A stretch of 64,000 nt of DNA from Deltaproteobacteria bacterium (GTDB taxonomy: Bacteria > Desulfobacterota > WTBG01 > CAIYCZ01 > CAIRTM01): contig JAJRXD010000034.1 in assembly GCA_024276465.1 (NCBI GenBank), positions 45,836 to 109,835 of the forward strand. Direction: 5' to 3'. Below, in pieces: positions 37,647-47,155 of the stretch. Both the position numbers and the translations under genes were made by a program. Positions within the stretch are counted from its first letter, which is position 1. Every line of letters starts with the position of its first letter. The notes under the pieces are model-generated. The model made no database searches. It was given only the letters and a program-made list of their open reading frames with translations, and was not told the DNA's origin.

Positions 37647-39581
37647 TTATCCAGGCAGTGTTTTTACCGGCAGCTTTAAGGTGAAAATTGTGCCTTTATG
37701 TTCTGCCTTTCTCACTTCAATGGTACCCCCGTGATTTCTGATGATTTGGGCTGACAGTGTCAGACCCAGCCCGGAACCTGTAGATTTGCTGGTAAAAAAG
37801 GGGTCAAACAGTTTGCCAATATCATTATCTGAGATGCCTACCCCTGTATCATGAACTTCAGTTTTCACCAATTGACCCTCAACAGCAGTCGAAACAGTAA
37901 TTGTTCCTCCTTCAGGCATTGCCTCAATGGCATTTTTAATTATGTTGTTAAGCACACGCCTGATCTGATTTTCATCTATCAGCAGTTGAGGCAGATGGGG
38001 ATCAAGCTGTTCTTTAAGGATAATATTGTTTTGCTCTATCTCAAGGTCAAGGATCTCAAATGTGCTTTTAATGATACTGTTCAAATCAGCAGTATTAAAA
38101 TCAGGAACCGCAGGTGCTGTAAAGCAGAGCAGGTCGCCAAGGATTTTTTCCAGGCGATCAATTTCCTTTACTATGATCTTCATATACTTTTTGTTTAATG
38201 CCCTGCCCTGATCTGTTTTCAGGATGCGTCTTGCAAAGCCACCCACAGCTGTCAGAGGATTTCTGATGTCATGTGCTACCTTGGCTGCCATCTCACCAAC
38301 TGCAGATAGCCGTTCATAGCGGAGAAGTTTATCACGGTTTTTCTTCAGTTCATTGTAAGCACTGCTGAGTTCCTCAACTTTTTCTTCAACACTTTTGTAA
38401 AGATGAGAGTTTTCAATTGCAAGACTGGCATGGTTGGCAAAAGCCCTTAAGCGTTTCACATCTTCATCTGAGATAGCTTTTCTGTTAACAAAATTATCTG
38501 CGAGAAGTACACCAAGGGTTTTGCCTCTTGCGACCAGTGGAACCAGAGCAAAAGAATCTGTTCCAAGAATTCTTAAAAAGGCATTATCAACAAAACGATT
38601 ATGTTTTCCGTTTATAATATTATAGGATTTCTGCTTAAATACAGCATGGGTAAAGACAGTTTCTGTTCCCTTTAAAGGTATTTGCATCTGCTTTACCAGT
38701 TCATTTATCGGTGCATCCTCTTTTGACAACTCTCCATGCCGGGATTTGAGAATTTCTTTCAGAGTATGGCTGGCTGGTTTCAGCTGTGACCAGATTTTGT
38801 ATGCCTCCTCAGCACTCAGAGAACCGGTAGCTATTTTACCCTCCAGAATATGCTTCTCTTTGTTTATTAAAAAAAGAAAGGCCCGGTTAAAACCCAAACC
38901 ATGATAGGATGTGGCTCCAATTAAAATCATGTGAAGAATTTCATTTAATTTCCGGGTGCTCAATAAAACTTCACTGATGTCATTGATAATAGACATCTCT
39001 ATAACTTTATTTTTTAACGAATCCCTTACTTTTATAAATTCTTTTTCCACTTTTTTTCTTTTTGTAATATCCCTTATTGATCCGACTGCCCCAATAATAT
39101 TATGTTCCGAATCGAACAGATAAACTATGTTCTCTTCAACAGGAACCAACTTTTTGTCCTTGCGAATGAGATATGTTTCCCAGAGAGGTATTTTGCCGTT
39201 TTCAATCAAACTGGAAGATCTAATTGCTATGGCATTAAAAAATTCCTGGTTTATCTGTACCAGTTCACCTGTAGTTGTCTTATATATTCCCTCCTTTGGC
39301 GGAGAAAATGCAGCAATATGCTTGCCTATTACCTCATCTTCCCTGTTTCCTGTCAGTTTTAAAAAAAACCTGTTAACCCTGGCAATATATCCTTTGCTGT
39401 CAGTAACAACGATGGAATCAAGGGAGCTTTCAATGATATTGTCTAAATATTCTTTTGTTTGCCTCAGCTCTTTTTCAGCAAATTCGTGCTCTGTCTCAAT
39501 AGCCTTCAGTTCTGTAACCTTTTGACGCATTTCTTCAAGTTCATTTATCAGCTGTTTTTTTGTCTTGTCTTTGTCTTTCAT
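37647..39581 (-). CDS. PAS-GAF sensor histidine kinase
   Basis: About 644 residues. A short coiled coil (KQLINELEEMRQKVTELKA) leads into a PAS domain (about 45-170; NIIESSLDSIVVTDSKGYI) and PAC segment IGAVGSIRDITKRK, a GAF domain (about 190-395), a second coiled coil, HisKA with MAAKVAHDIRNPL and a HATPase_c domain (NIIKNAIEAMPEGG, DTGVGISD, SGLGLTLSAQIIRNHGG). No membrane segment, so a cytoplasmic sensor, NtrB-like. ATG 39581 is used; an in-frame TTG at 39632 is an alternative and neither has a good ribosome site. No response regulator adjoins it. Confidence 0.9.
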   Translation of the reverse strand: MKDKDKTKKQLINELEEMRQKVTELKAIETEHEFAEKELRQTKEYLDNIIESSLDSIVVTDSKGYIARVNRFFLKLTGNREDEVIGKHIAAFSPPKEGIYKTTTGELVQINQEFFNAIAIRSSSLIENGKIPLWETYLIRKDKKLVPVEENIVYLFDSEHNIIGAVGSIRDITKRKKVEKEFIKVRDSLKNKVIEMSIINDISEVLLSTRKLNEILHMILIGATSYHGLGFNRAFLFLINKEKHILEGKIATGSLSAEEAYKIWSQLKPASHTLKEILKSRHGELSKEDAPINELVKQMQIPLKGTETVFTHAVFKQKSYNIINGKHNRFVDNAFLRILGTDSFALVPLVARGKTLGVLLADNFVNRKAISDEDVKRLRAFANHASLAIENSHLYKSVEEKVEELSSAYNELKKNRDKLLRYERLSAVGEMAAKVAHDIRNPLTAVGGFARRILKTDQGRALNKKYMKIIVKEIDRLEKILGDLLCFTAPAVPDFNTADLNSIIKSTFEILDLEIEQNNIILKEQLDPHLPQLLIDENQIRRVLNNIIKNAIEAMPEGGTITVSTAVEGQLVKTEVHDTGVGISDNDIGKLFDPFFTSKSTGSGLGLTLSAQIIRNHGGTIEVRKAEHKGTIFTLKLPVKTLPG

Positions 39582-39755
39582 TTTATTAATGGAAACGATG
39601 TTTTTTATAGAGGGAGAAGAATATTCTATCAAGAAATTTGATGAAAATCACATTTTTTATCCTGGAATTTGCAGCGGGGATTGTAATGAGTTCTTTTCCT
39701 GTCCGGTACAATTTTTGCTTCATATAGATAGAGAGAAAAAACGTGGAGGAAAAGA

Positions 39756-42700
39756 TTGAAAAGAAAATCAAGGAAAATCAAAGTAACAAGGCAAAACATC
39801 AGGAGATCTGGAGCAATGCCCAGCCAGATTGTGCCAAACAGTCTGCAAACCGCTATGCAGCTTCACAGCTCAGGCAATCTCCGGCAGGCAGAAATAATAT
39901 ACCGTCAAATAATCAATAATAATCCCCGCAATCCTGATGCTCACCATCTGCTTGGCCTGATAGCATACCAGGCTAAAAAATATGACCCGGCCCTTGCATG
40001 CTTCAGCAGGGCCATAAAATTGAACCCGTCTGTGTCAGTTTATTACCTGAACAGGGGCAATGCTTACAGGGCACAGGGGGAATTCAACACCGCGCTTGAA
40101 TCTTACCAGAAAGCTCTAACCCTTCAGCCTGATTATCCTGATGCGCATTACAACTGCGGAATCATATCGCAGCAACTTGGCAATCTTGATTATGCTGTTA
40201 AGCATTATGAAAAGGCCATTGCCCTTAATCCCGATCATGCACATGCCTATAACAACCTGGGTAATGCTTTAAGGGAGCAGGGCAACATAGATGCTGCATT
40301 GCACAATTACCAGAAGGCAGTCCGTATAAAACCTGATTATGCACATGCGTATAATAATATTGGAAATATTCTGAAAAGCAGGGATAAGCAGAAGGAAGCT
40401 TTTTACCACTATAAAAAGGCTCTTCGTTTAAGTCCGGGATATGCAGACGCACATTACAATATCGGTATTATCCTGCAGGAACGCTGTCAAACAAGTGCTG
40501 CTGTAAAACACTTCAGGGAAGCGATCCGGTTAAAGCCGGATTATGATAAAGCACATCTGAACCTTGGTATTGCTCTGCAGCAAAGCGGAAGAATCAGGGA
40601 AGCAGTTAAACATTACAAATCTGCCATTGGCTTTAAACCTGATCTTGATGAGGCGTACAACAACCTCGGAGTAGCATTTAAGGAGCTGGGAAAACTTGAA
40701 GAGGCATATGAATGTTTTAATAAAGCCCTTGAAATCAAACCGGATTTTTCGGAGGCTCATTCCAATCTGCTGCTGAATCTCCATTATCATTCCAGCCTTG
40801 ACAGAGACTGTATTTTCAGCGAGCACAAACGATGGGCAAAAAAGCATGCTGCTGCCTTTGAATCCTCACAAAAGCAACATGATAACAGCCCTGATCCTGA
40901 CCGCAGACTGCGCATTGGTTATGTTTCTCCTGATTTTCATCTGCATTCTGTCTCCTTTTTTGTTGAACCTGTGCTTGCAAACCATGATCATTCTTCTTTT
41001 GAAATATTCTGCTATGCTAATGTCAAAAAACAGGATTATGTAACCGAAAGGCTCCGGGGGCTGGCAGATCACTGGTGTGATATTTTGGGCACCTCTCATG
41101 AAGAGGTGGAAGCTCTTGTGCGAAAGCACAGAATTGATATCCTGATTGACCTTGCAGGCCACACCGCCAATAACCGGATGATGCTGTTTGCCAGGAAACC
41201 CGCTCCTGTTCAGGTTTCCTGGCTTGGGTATCCTGATACCACAGGACTTTCCACCATGGACTACCGTTTTACTGATTCACATGCAGACCCTGAAGGGCAG
41301 TCCGATAATTTTTCCACAGAAAAACTCGTTCGTATTCCCAGCTGTTTTCTCTGCTACAATCCACCTGAAAATTCACCTGATGTTGAAATCCTTCCGGCAC
41401 TCAAAAATGGTTATATAACATTCGGCTCATTCAATAATCTTAACAAAGTTACCCCTCTGGTTGTGGATCTGTGGGCACGGATTCTGAAATCTGTACCAGG
41501 GTCAAGATTGATTCTGAAATCAGGGCAGCTTTCTGACAGATATAACCGGGATCGTTTTATAAAAATGTTTTCAGAAAACGGAATATCCTCCGACAGAATC
41601 GAGCTGATGAGCGAGATTCCTTCCCTGACTGATCATCTTGCCCTTTATAACCGTATAGATATAGCCCTTGACCCGTTTCCATACAATGGTACCACAACCA
41701 CATGTGAGACCCTCTGGATGGGAGTTCCGGTAATTGTATTAGAGGGAGACAGGCATTCATCCAGGGTCGGATCAAGCCTGCTGTCTGCCATTGGAAGGCC
41801 GGACTGGATAACACCAACACATGATGCTTATGTTTCAAGGGCTGTCAGCCTGTCAGCTGATGTTGAGCAGCTGAAAGACTGCCGTGCTGGTTTGAGAGAG
41901 GCTGTTTTAAAATCACCCCTGACCGACGCAAAAAAATTTACCGCTTATATTGAAAAGTCCTACAGGCAGATATGGAAGAAATGGTGCCGGTCCCATGCCT
42001 TATCCTCAGTAGTGCACAGTCATGCAGTCAGCCATGACAAAGAACTGTCCACAAGAAAACTGCACATTGGCGGAAGCTCAGCACATCAGGGATGGGAAGT
42101 TTTCAACATCATTAATGCCCCTCATGTTGATCATGTTGGTAATGCAAAGGATCTTTCCCGCTTTCCTGATGAAACCTTTTCAGATATTTATGCTTCGCAT
42201 GTTATTGAACATTTTGATTATACTGATGAACTGCCGGGTGTGCTGAAAGAACTTCACCGGGTCTTGATGCCGCGGGGCAAGCTATATATAAGTGTACCTG
42301 ATATGGACAAGCTCTGCCGTCTGTTTCTCATGAAGGATAAACTTTCAGCACGGGAACGGTTTAACGTAATGCGCATGATGTTCGGTGGCCATGTAGACAA
42401 ATATGATTATCATAACGCTGGTTTAAATCATGAGTTTCTTGAGGAGTTCCTTCTGAAAGCAGGGTTTGAAAACGTGAAGGTTGTGGATGCTTTTAATTTT
42501 TTTCAGGATACCAGCACCCTGCATGTTCAGGGCTATCCCATAAGCCTGAACATTATATCGGAAAAGCCTGATGCTTTCAGCAGGGTATCTAAAACAATCA
42601 GAACCGGTGCAAAGGAGATAGAGGTTTTTGATGATGATATATTCCTGGTGTCATATCCCCGCTCAGGCAACACATGGCTCAGGTTTCTTCTGGCCTCAGC

Positions 42701-43355
42701 ACTTCATAATGTTACATGTTTGAATTTTAACAGTATAGAGGGGTTTGCGCCTGATCTTTACAGGCACGAAAATGATTTCCTGGTGTCTGCCAAAAGACCC
42801 CGCATCATAAAATCGCACGAAATGTACTGCAGTGATTATCCCAGAACCGTTTATCTGTACAGGGATGTGAGGGATGTTATTGTATCTTTTTTCCATTACC
42901 TTGCAAAGCAGGACAGCTGTCTTGAGTTTGAAGAATATTTTAATCTTTTCATCTCCGGTAAGCTTTTTCAAAAACTGAAATTAGGCAGCTGGGATGAAAA
43001 TATAAAAAGCTGGCTTGAACACAGAGACCGGATAATTGCCATCAGGTATGAAGATATGCTTGACAATCCGGAAAGCACCCTTATCGGTATCCTCAATCAT
43101 CTTGGGGTTGAATATGACAGATCATTGATAAAAAGAGCCATTAAAAAATACTCATTTCAGGGGATGACATGGATGGAACAGTCTGCAGAAGAGGTTGATT
43201 ATCTTTCAAACAACAGAAAGAACATGTTTGTACGCCATGGTAAAAAGGGGCAATGGAAGCCTGTATTTAATAAACAACAGCTTGAAAAAATAAAAGAAAA
43301 ATACGGCAGCCTGCTGATTAAACTGGGCTATGAAACAAACTCCAACTGGCAGTGA
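39756..43355 (+). CDS. TPR / GT41 O-GlcNAc-transferase-like / methyltransferase / sulfotransferase fusion
   Basis: 1199 residues from TTG 39756 (GGAGG six bases upstream). Residues 28-350 are about nine to ten TPRs of the OGT type (NxGNxLxxxGxxxxAxxxYxxAxxxxPxxAxAYNNLG). Residues 380-745 are the GT41/SPINDLY catalytic core: VSPDFHLHSVSFFVEP, DLAGHTANNRMM, QVSWLGYPDTTG, TFGSFNNLNKVTP and DPFPYNGTTTTCETLWMG. Residues 765-930 look like a class-I methyltransferase (LHIGGSSAHQGW, HVIEHF, LKELHRVLMPRGKLYISVPD). Residues 955-1199 are a sulfotransferase with PAPS loop SYPRSGNTWLRFLLA and 3'-phosphate motif YLYRDVRDVIVSFFHY. Probably modifies a protein or glycan at several steps. Confidence 0.92.
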   Translation: MKRKSRKIKVTRQNIRRSGAMPSQIVPNSLQTAMQLHSSGNLRQAEIIYRQIINNNPRNPDAHHLLGLIAYQAKKYDPALACFSRAIKLNPSVSVYYLNRGNAYRAQGEFNTALESYQKALTLQPDYPDAHYNCGIISQQLGNLDYAVKHYEKAIALNPDHAHAYNNLGNALREQGNIDAALHNYQKAVRIKPDYAHAYNNIGNILKSRDKQKEAFYHYKKALRLSPGYADAHYNIGIILQERCQTSAAVKHFREAIRLKPDYDKAHLNLGIALQQSGRIREAVKHYKSAIGFKPDLDEAYNNLGVAFKELGKLEEAYECFNKALEIKPDFSEAHSNLLLNLHYHSSLDRDCIFSEHKRWAKKHAAAFESSQKQHDNSPDPDRRLRIGYVSPDFHLHSVSFFVEPVLANHDHSSFEIFCYANVKKQDYVTERLRGLADHWCDILGTSHEEVEALVRKHRIDILIDLAGHTANNRMMLFARKPAPVQVSWLGYPDTTGLSTMDYRFTDSHADPEGQSDNFSTEKLVRIPSCFLCYNPPENSPDVEILPALKNGYITFGSFNNLNKVTPLVVDLWARILKSVPGSRLILKSGQLSDRYNRDRFIKMFSENGISSDRIELMSEIPSLTDHLALYNRIDIALDPFPYNGTTTTCETLWMGVPVIVLEGDRHSSRVGSSLLSAIGRPDWITPTHDAYVSRAVSLSADVEQLKDCRAGLREAVLKSPLTDAKKFTAYIEKSYRQIWKKWCRSHALSSVVHSHAVSHDKELSTRKLHIGGSSAHQGWEVFNIINAPHVDHVGNAKDLSRFPDETFSDIYASHVIEHFDYTDELPGVLKELHRVLMPRGKLYISVPDMDKLCRLFLMKDKLSARERFNVMRMMFGGHVDKYDYHNAGLNHEFLEEFLLKAGFENVKVVDAFNFFQDTSTLHVQGYPISLNIISEKPDAFSRVSKTIRTGAKEIEVFDDDIFLVSYPRSGNTWLRFLLASALHNVTCLNFNSIEGFAPDLYRHENDFLVSAKRPRIIKSHEMYCSDYPRTVYLYRDVRDVIVSFFHYLAKQDSCLEFEEYFNLFISGKLFQKLKLGSWDENIKSWLEHRDRIIAIRYEDMLDNPESTLIGILNHLGVEYDRSLIKRAIKKYSFQGMTWMEQSAEEVDYLSNNRKNMFVRHGKKGQWKPVFNKQQLEKIKEKYGSLLIKLGYETNSNWQ

Positions 43356-43407
43356 AGCATCAAAAAATCATACTTTTTTGTATTCAGGCTGTGCAGCTGT
43401 CTCACCA

Positions 43408-43941
43408 TTACATCATTAACAGATCTTCTTCCCAGGTTTTTTTTGGAAACTCAACAATTCTGCCGATCTCTTTCCCCCCCTGGAGCATAACAAGGGTGGG
43501 GACGCGTTCAATATTATAAGCCCGGGCAATACCCGCAGGCTCATCTTTTTTCAGGCTCAGGCCGAAAAGTTTAATTTTTTCAAAAGAAACCCCTGCACGT
43601 TTGAACAGCTTAAAAACTTTTGGCATTTCTGTTTCAGAATCAGGGCACCATGAGGCTCCGAAAAACAGAAAAGATACATCATCTGAATTTGCTAATGTAT
43701 TAATTGCCCCTAACAGATCATCTTCCGGAATGTAGTTCTCAGCACTATAAGATTTCCAGCCCGCAGCTTTTTTCCACTCCTGCCAGGTCAGTTCACCTAC
43801 TATAACTTTTATTCCATTTTTAAGTGTTTCAACTTTATATCCATGGTCCTGACTTGTGCAGGCTTGTAATGCCAGTAGGTGCGTTAAAAGGGCAAACAGG
43901 ATGAGCATATTTTTTTTGCGAATTGATTTTGAAATTTTCAA
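43408..43941 (-). CDS. thioredoxin-fold lipoprotein with CxxD site
   Basis: 177 residues. N-terminal lipoprotein signal with lipobox LALQAC (Cys28). The thioredoxin-like domain (about 85-177) has FFGASWCPDSE where CxxC is expected, so only one active-site Cys remains, plus the cis-Pro loop VPTLVML. It may act in reduction of single disulfides or as a non-catalytic binding protein. The stop lies 52 bases from the end of the fusion gene on the other strand. Confidence 0.78.
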   Translation of the reverse strand: MKISKSIRKKNMLILFALLTHLLALQACTSQDHGYKVETLKNGIKVIVGELTWQEWKKAAGWKSYSAENYIPEDDLLGAINTLANSDDVSFLFFGASWCPDSETEMPKVFKLFKRAGVSFEKIKLFGLSLKKDEPAGIARAYNIERVPTLVMLQGGKEIGRIVEFPKKTWEEDLLMM

Positions 43942-44010
43942 AGGGATTGTTCTCCTGCTGTCATGAGCTTATTATCCCGGAATTTGCAGATGGTGCACTG
44001 CGCCAGAGCA

Positions 44011-45240
44011 TCACTTGTAACTGCTGACCTGGTCTAATTTGAAAACCAGGTCTTTTATTGCACTTTTGAGGGATTCTTTTGTTATCTTCAGCTTGCCTCT
44101 TTTATCGCGCAGAACAACAAATGGAGGATAGCGGTCAGGCTCGTGCTGCATCTGTGCAATCAGGCCGTCTCCATCTGACAGATCGCCCTTCATGCTGTGT
44201 GGCATGGGGCCAAGCAGGATTCCGTCATATCGTGAACGCACGGCAAGCAGGCTGTTGGTATCATAGGCACGATATTTGTCCCATTCAGTATGCAGCTCAA
44301 TGTTTTTCCTGTCAAAATCAAAGTGGGAAAAGGCAGAATAAATTTGGCCGTTACTGAGCTGGGTATCTCCAAGCAGCAGAAGCCGGTGTTTTTTTCTGGT
44401 TATCTGCTCCCGTTCGGGAGGAAGAGGCGTGGAAGGCTGCTGCTGTTTTCTTAATTCGGCCAACTCGCTTTTCAGGCGATATGTTTCCATCTTATGGATA
44501 AGATGGCCATAAATAAAATTTTCTATATGCGTAATAACATACAACAGAAATTTATTGGTAACCGAAGGTGCTGGGCTGAAAGGGCCTGGCTTGCCGTATA
44601 TATCGGCAATATGCATTCCACAAAACTCAATGGTCTGTCTGAAAACAGATCCGGAGGGGCTGCTGCTGCAGGATTTGAGAATATCATTTCGCGGCAATGA
44701 TGGAGGATCAAGGTTCAGGTAGCTTACCCTTCTTGTCTGAATATCCATCAGTTTAGCTGCGGCCCAGTAAAGCTGAAGGTTCTGGCGAAGAAGCTTCAGC
44801 AGGCTGCTTAAAAACAGGCTAATGGACATGTTTTCCTGGTAATACAGGTTTTTGCACTTGTCTATTTCTGTTGTCAGTTGTACATAGAACTGATCATCAA
44901 AAACAATATCTTCATCACAGGTGCTCAGCTCCTGACGAAGTGTGTCCCTGAGCACTGCATCTTCTTCACATGAATCTGCATAAGTCTGAATATAACTTCT
45001 CAGCTCATAGAATGACCACCGGTCAGGGTCCAGAGTGATGTAAAATCCTTCGTTAAAGTATGAAAGCTCCTCCATCTTTTTTTTGTCCTGCTGCGGTATT
45101 TCCGAGCAATTAATGTTCTGATTACGCAAAAAACCGATTAAATTTTTAAGATGTTCCCTGGTTCCCTTGTGAAACACAACAATTTTCACCTGATTTTTAT
45201 CCTGACCACGTTTCAGGTATGTCATAAAGATTTTGTTCAT
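44011..45240 (-). CDS. hypothetical protein, two-part, unrecognised
   Basis: About 409 residues; I do not recognise the family. ATG 45240 is preferred (GAGGG four to nine bases upstream) over ATG 45264, which overlaps the phosphoesterase stop. The N-terminal ~60 residues look like a small alpha/beta domain (KIVVFHKGTREHLKNLIGFL), the middle is helical and Cys-containing, and after a Pro/Gln-rich linker (about 275-295) the last 110 residues form a second alpha/beta segment with HRLLLLGDTQLSNGQIYSAF and SRYDGILLGPMPHSMKG. No signal peptide. Translational coupling to the secreted phosphoesterase is suggested by the 10-base spacing. Confidence 0.55.
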   Translation of the reverse strand: MNKIFMTYLKRGQDKNQVKIVVFHKGTREHLKNLIGFLRNQNINCSEIPQQDKKKMEELSYFNEGFYITLDPDRWSFYELRSYIQTYADSCEEDAVLRDTLRQELSTCDEDIVFDDQFYVQLTTEIDKCKNLYYQENMSISLFLSSLLKLLRQNLQLYWAAAKLMDIQTRRVSYLNLDPPSLPRNDILKSCSSSPSGSVFRQTIEFCGMHIADIYGKPGPFSPAPSVTNKFLLYVITHIENFIYGHLIHKMETYRLKSELAELRKQQQPSTPLPPEREQITRKKHRLLLLGDTQLSNGQIYSAFSHFDFDRKNIELHTEWDKYRAYDTNSLLAVRSRYDGILLGPMPHSMKGDLSDGDGLIAQMQHEPDRYPPFVVLRDKRGKLKITKESLKSAIKDLVFKLDQVSSYK

Positions 45241-45250
45241 TGCGCCCTCA

Positions 45251-46813
45251 TCACCTGTTTTCATCGGTTATAGTGACCTCTTTGCATGATTCAGCAGATA
45301 TGTCTGTTTTAACGTACCAGATTTGATGAGCCCCTGTGTCATACATGTCAACCACCTCTCCATTGGTTACTTTGTAGGTCCTGTTGGACGATGGAACAGG
45401 CACTACAAACTCAAGGCTTAATTCGCTGTAATTATCAACAAGAGAGTTTGTTATTGAAGCTGTTACGGTTGAATGGTTCCCATTATTTGATGGTGAATAA
45501 ACAGAAAAAAGGGCAGGTGTGCTGAGGTTCCAGAGGGGAGAATAGGGAGAGCTGTTCATGTAAACAGGAACTGACCACCTGGGCTCTTCGTAATTCCAGG
45601 AAACAAGTTCATTGTCCTGCACTTCAAGTATTCTGAATGCAGGATAGGAGCCATCGAATTCGTTAAACGATAGACTTGCTGTTGTCAAATAGATAACATC
45701 ATCATCAAAACTTACCGCGTCGCTGTGGGTGTGCCCTGTCAAAACCAGATCCACATTATATTCTCTGGCCAGTTCCATTACTCTGTAAGAGCCATCGCCT
45801 AAAAATGAATTCTGGGGTGGATGGTGATAGCCCACAAGGATAAGGCTGGCATCTGTTACAGCAAGTTCACTTTCGAACCAGTCAAGCTGGGCGGTTCCTG
45901 TCTGGCCTCCTGGAGTCATAGTGAAGATGCTTTTCCCCTTTCTGTCCAGAGCGCTCCAGTCCATGGTGTTCAAAGAAATGTACTTAAGCGCACCATATCT
46001 GAAGGTAAAATTCAAAGGTGCAAAATTATCTTCAAAAATTTTAAGGCCGTCCACATTGTCAATGGCCATTGAATAGCTGTGGTTTATTGCATCATGGTTA
46101 CCAATGGACATGAAGATCGGAACATCAAAGCCCTGCAGCAGATCATAAAGGTGGGGATATTCTTTCATATAGGACATACCAAATACATGGTCACCGGTTA
46201 TTATTACAAATTCAGGGTCCAGGAGATTAACCATGTGCATCATTTTTTTTATTGCCTTGTACCCTTCAGTCTCTGAATAGTTGCGGATGGAGCCTCTGAA
46301 ATCATCCACATGAATGTCTGTAACATGGACTGCCAGATAATGATCTTTCCTTTTTTCAATTATCTTTACAGCGTTCGGCTGACAGCTGGAACAGACAGTT
46401 TTTCCAGTCTTTAGAGATACCTCCAAATCATACAGGTCAACAGGAAGGTGTTGAGGTATTGAAAGATGCAGAAAGTATTTTGAAGCATCATTTTCAACAT
46501 AAGCCACTGCAATTTCTTCCTCAAAAAAAACAGGCCCTTTAGATTTTCTAAAAAAAACAGACCATGTTTCGGAATTATTCCATGGAAAATCAGTATCAGT
46601 CAGGGAAGAATCAATTGCAACATATGGATCATCCGTGGAATTTTTCAGCCAGATTGCAGGCATGCCGAACATGGGAAATGTTATGAAATTTTTATCAGAT
46701 GCTGAGATTTTAATGCCTGCTGCTGCGTTGAAAGCAGGCACAGGAAGCATCAAACCTGCTGCAAACAGCATGAGAAAAAAAATTCTGTTTTTAAAATTAT
46801 TTGTTATGTTCAT
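45251..46813 (-). CDS. secreted calcineurin-like metallophosphoesterase
   Basis: 520 residues. Signal peptide 1-31. A ~125-residue N-terminal beta domain (resembling the Ig-like regions that precede purple acid phosphatases) is followed by the phosphoesterase domain (about 170-400) with all metal motifs: VTDIHVDD, ITGDHVFG, GNHDAI, GYHHPP and TGHTHSDAVS. The C-terminal 110 residues are a beta-rich extension. A periplasmic or surface phosphohydrolase; substrate unknown. Confidence 0.88.
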   Translation of the reverse strand: MNITNNFKNRIFFLMLFAAGLMLPVPAFNAAAGIKISASDKNFITFPMFGMPAIWLKNSTDDPYVAIDSSLTDTDFPWNNSETWSVFFRKSKGPVFFEEEIAVAYVENDASKYFLHLSIPQHLPVDLYDLEVSLKTGKTVCSSCQPNAVKIIEKRKDHYLAVHVTDIHVDDFRGSIRNYSETEGYKAIKKMMHMVNLLDPEFVIITGDHVFGMSYMKEYPHLYDLLQGFDVPIFMSIGNHDAINHSYSMAIDNVDGLKIFEDNFAPLNFTFRYGALKYISLNTMDWSALDRKGKSIFTMTPGGQTGTAQLDWFESELAVTDASLILVGYHHPPQNSFLGDGSYRVMELAREYNVDLVLTGHTHSDAVSFDDDVIYLTTASLSFNEFDGSYPAFRILEVQDNELVSWNYEEPRWSVPVYMNSSPYSPLWNLSTPALFSVYSPSNNGNHSTVTASITNSLVDNYSELSLEFVVPVPSSNRTYKVTNGEVVDMYDTGAHQIWYVKTDISAESCKEVTITDENR

Positions 46814-46857
46814 CCCTTACAAAACAGATCAAAAAGTGTGAATTCAATAAAAGACTA

Positions 46858-47124
46858 TCAGGGAAAGGGTTTACTGCATCTCCTGCAGCATGGCTCCCCG
46901 GAGTCATTTTTGTGAAAGCAGTTTGGACAGATTTTAACTTTTACAAGGACCCTTTTTTTCAGACCTGAAGCAAAGAAAGCTAACCCGGAAAACGCAACAA
47001 GTATGCCTGAACAGTAGGACAAAATTGAAACCATTCCTTCTGATCCCGTAAAATTCTGCAGTTTTACAAGGAGTATGCCCGTAACACACAGTATCAACCC
47101 GGATATTGTTCTGATATTTAACAT
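46858..47124 (-). CDS. small membrane protein with C-terminal zinc ribbon
   Basis: 88 residues: two hydrophobic helices (about 4-22 and 34-56) and a cytoplasmic zinc ribbon CPNCFHKNDSGEPCCRRC. Not assigned to a named family. It lies between the phosphoesterase and mltG on the same strand. Confidence 0.6.
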   Translation of the reverse strand: MLNIRTISGLILCVTGILLVKLQNFTGSEGMVSILSYCSGILVAFSGLAFFASGLKKRVLVKVKICPNCFHKNDSGEPCCRRCSKPFP

Positions 47125-47155
47125 TATTAAACTATGTAAATCCCACAGATGTCAA

